Part shown: one piece after another, positions 39,870 through 41,244 of the stretch
How positions within the stretch are numbered: the first letter of the stretch is position 1
How the letters are laid out: the number at the start of each line of letters is the position of its first letter
Source of the DNA: Cystobacterineae bacterium
Lineage (GTDB): Bacteria > Myxococcota > Myxococcia > Myxococcales > Myxococcaceae
DNA: 41,244 bases
Assembly: GCA_009781495.1 (NCBI GenBank)
Contig: WQYA01000012.1
Coordinates: 1 to 41,244 of the forward strand
Reading direction: 5' to 3'
Translations under genes and position numbers: made by a program
The notes under the pieces: generated by a model
What the model was told of the DNA's origin: nothing
The model's database searches: none
The model's input: the letters and a program-made list of their open reading frames with translations, nothing else

Positions 39870-40853
39870 CTACCACTCTAATACCACCTTACCGAAGAAG
39901 TCGTTTTTGGACATGTCGGCGAGGGCCTGGGCTACCTCGGAGAAGGGGTAGGTTTTGGCCACAACGGGGTGCAGTATTTGCTTTTCAAACAGGGGCAGCA
40001 CGGCGGCGGAAAAGGCGCGCGCGAGGAGAATTTTGTCGGCCAAGGCGCGGCTGCGTAGGGTGGTGCCGATGAGCTGTACCCGTTTGTTTAACACTGCCCC
40101 TAGGGGTAACTCACAGGCTACCCCTGCTAAAAGGCCTACCAGCAGCAAGCGGCCGCCCGGGGCCATGGCGGCGATGGACTCGGGGACATAGTGGCCGCCC
40201 ACCAACTCCAGCACCACTTGTGCGCCGCCGGGCCAAGCGGTTTTGAGGGCGGCGGCAAACTTCGCCGGCTTTTCGCTAACCAGCACCCCCACGTCCAAGC
40301 CCAGGGCCTTGGCTTGCTCCAATTTGTCGGCCGTCCTGGAGGTGCCGGCGACGGAGCAGTCCATGGCCTTGGCCAGTTGCAAGCCCGCGCTGCCCACGCC
40401 GCTGCCCACGGCGTGTATGAGGACGCGGCCGAAGCGGCCCAGCCCCCCTTGCAGCACCATGGCGTCAAAGGCCGTCATAAAGGCCTCGGGGATAGCGGCG
40501 GCCTGGGCATAGCTGAGGTGTTGGGGGAGGGGCAAAAGCTCCCCCTCATGGAGGGTGACATACTCCGCCCAGGCCCCCCCGCCTACCAATCCCATCACCC
40601 TGTCCTCGGGTTTAAAGCGCTGGGTTTTTTCGCCCACGCGCAGCACTTTGCCGGCAAACTCAAGGCCCGGAATGTCGGCGGGCACGCCGAAGGGCGCGGG
40701 GTAGAGGCCCCGTGTTTGGAGCAAGTCCGCCCGGTTAATGGCGCTGGCTTTGACTTTGACGAGAATGTCTTCCGGCCCAAGCTTGGGCATGTCGCGTTCC
40801 AGCAATTGCAGGCCCTGGGGGCCCGAGGTATCCGTCATGCAAATGGCTTTCAT
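39870..40853 (-). CDS. NAD(P)H-quinone oxidoreductase (PIG3/QorA-like)
   Basis: A 327-residue medium-chain dehydrogenase/reductase. MKAICMTDTSGPQGLQLLER starts the GroES-like fold, SAINRADLLQTRGLYPAPFG and IPGLEFAGKVLRVG are characteristic of the PIG3/TP53I3 quinone-oxidoreductase branch, and VLIHAVGSGVGSAGLQLAKA is the nucleotide-binding Rossmann motif; the end DMSKNDFFGKVVLEW is also typical. No zinc-binding cysteines, as expected for quinone reductases. It should use NADPH to reduce quinones. An upstream TTG nine codons earlier is in frame but the ATG is preferred. The dispersed repeat copy 2 lies upstream of it. Confidence 0.9.
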   Translation of the reverse strand: MKAICMTDTSGPQGLQLLERDMPKLGPEDILVKVKASAINRADLLQTRGLYPAPFGVPADIPGLEFAGKVLRVGEKTQRFKPEDRVMGLVGGGAWAEYVTLHEGELLPLPQHLSYAQAAAIPEAFMTAFDAMVLQGGLGRFGRVLIHAVGSGVGSAGLQLAKAMDCSVAGTSRTADKLEQAKALGLDVGVLVSEKPAKFAAALKTAWPGGAQVVLELVGGHYVPESIAAMAPGGRLLLVGLLAGVACELPLGAVLNKRVQLIGTTLRSRALADKILLARAFSAAVLPLFEKQILHPVVAKTYPFSEVAQALADMSKNDFFGKVVLEW

Positions 40854-40924
40854 AGGGGGGGTATTAACATAAATAAGCAATAGGTGTGGGGGGTGTTTTT
40901 TCCCTTGCAGGGGGCTGTTAAGGA

Positions 40925-41244
40925 AGAGATTTATTTTCGCCCTCCGGGCGGGGGTAAAATAGTCTTTTCGTCCCTCCGGGGGGGGGTAAGTTTCTCACTT
41001 TGAGCGTTGTTTATTAGGCCCTGGCGGGCCCGCTTTATTGCTGGGCCTGCGGCCCGGCTGTTTTTTAAAACAATTTTTTTACCCTCCGGGGGGGGGGTGC
41101 TGGGCCTGCGGCCCGGGCTTTTCCGCTGCGCGGCGGCAGTAGGTTTCGCCTACCGGCGAGTCACTTTTTTGTGTGACAAAAAAGTAACCAAAAAAACACC
41201 CTCTGGGGCCCTGCGGGGCTCCTGCAGCACTCGCGACCCCCTCG
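40925..41244. repeat. GC-rich dispersed palindromic repeat, copy 2 (truncated by window end)
   Basis: Same element order as 16494-16815: CCCTCCGGGCGGGGG, GGGCCTGCGGCCCGGC, CCCTCCGGG, GGGCCTGCGGCCCGGGC, CCGCTGCGCGGC, CGCCTACCGGCGAGTCAC and the palindrome ACTTTTTTGT (41163-41172), loop GTG, ACAAAAAAGT (41176-41185), then AACCAAA. The stem sequence differs from copy 1 but stays paired. The window ends within it, consistent with a contig break at a multi-copy repeat. Confidence 0.7.

Overview
The window looks like a chromosomal contig from a deltaproteobacterium, most likely a Myxococcota-type organism of moderate GC. This is inferred from content, with no marker gene to prove it. The supporting genes are a DUF4388 protein, paired Tat-DUF1501 and dihaem lipoproteins, many large lipoproteins (BACON/RCC1, GLUG), a zinc-ribbon protein of a type I associate with myxobacteria, and a DUF4157 effector. 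Both ends look like assembly breaks: the left end is homopolymer noise and the right end stops inside a dispersed repeat.

Layout. 0-1.9 kb: two tandem SGNH-like secreted proteins (one cut by the contig edge) and a DJ-1 protein. 2-9.8 kb: a tandemly duplicated two-gene unit, each copy a dihaem c-type lipoprotein followed by a Tat-exported DUF1501 protein, with the upstream region also duplicated. 10-13.7 kb: a seven-repeat RCC1-like lipoprotein, a small hypothetical and a membrane-anchored double-DsbA protein. 13.9-16.5 kb: DUF4388 protein and prephenate dehydrogenase (tyrA). 16.5-18.8 kb: an accessory stretch with a GC-rich dispersed repeat, a solitary Phd/YefM antitoxin, a phage-type C4-like antisense RNA module controlling a 35-codon ORF, and an AbiEii-like nucleotidyltransferase with its small partner. 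18.9-22.1 kb: zinc-ribbon protein, alanine racemase (alr), SGNH hydrolase and tRNA-Glu(UUC). 22.3-26.5 kb: a small EF-hand-like protein, an aroG/beta-eliminating lyase pair and an acetyltransferase. 26.7-29.4 kb: a P2-type ATPase. 29.7-34.3 kb: three same-strand, toxin/effector-like genes: DUF4157-calpain, EF-hand-like repeats plus an HEIGH metallopeptidase, and a permuted-papain-like protein split by a frameshift at a C7G5 run. 34.5-37.4 kb: two lipoproteins. 37.8-40.9 kb: DUF4176 protein, C_GCAxxG_C_C protein, agmatinase-family enzyme and a quinone oxidoreductase, followed by a second copy of the dispersed repeat.

The most interesting signals are the C4-like antisense RNA module at 17.45-17.85 kb, which has its own promoter, a split 13-base complementarity to the ribosome-binding site of a tiny ORF, and a terminator; the 29.7-34.3 kb effector cluster, whose EF-hand-like repeat also occurs in a small gene at 22.3 kb; the beta-eliminating lyase with an altered active site next to aroG; and a dispersed repeat whose palindrome shows compensatory change between its two copies. 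No secretion apparatus lies in the window, so delivery routes for the effectors are inference.
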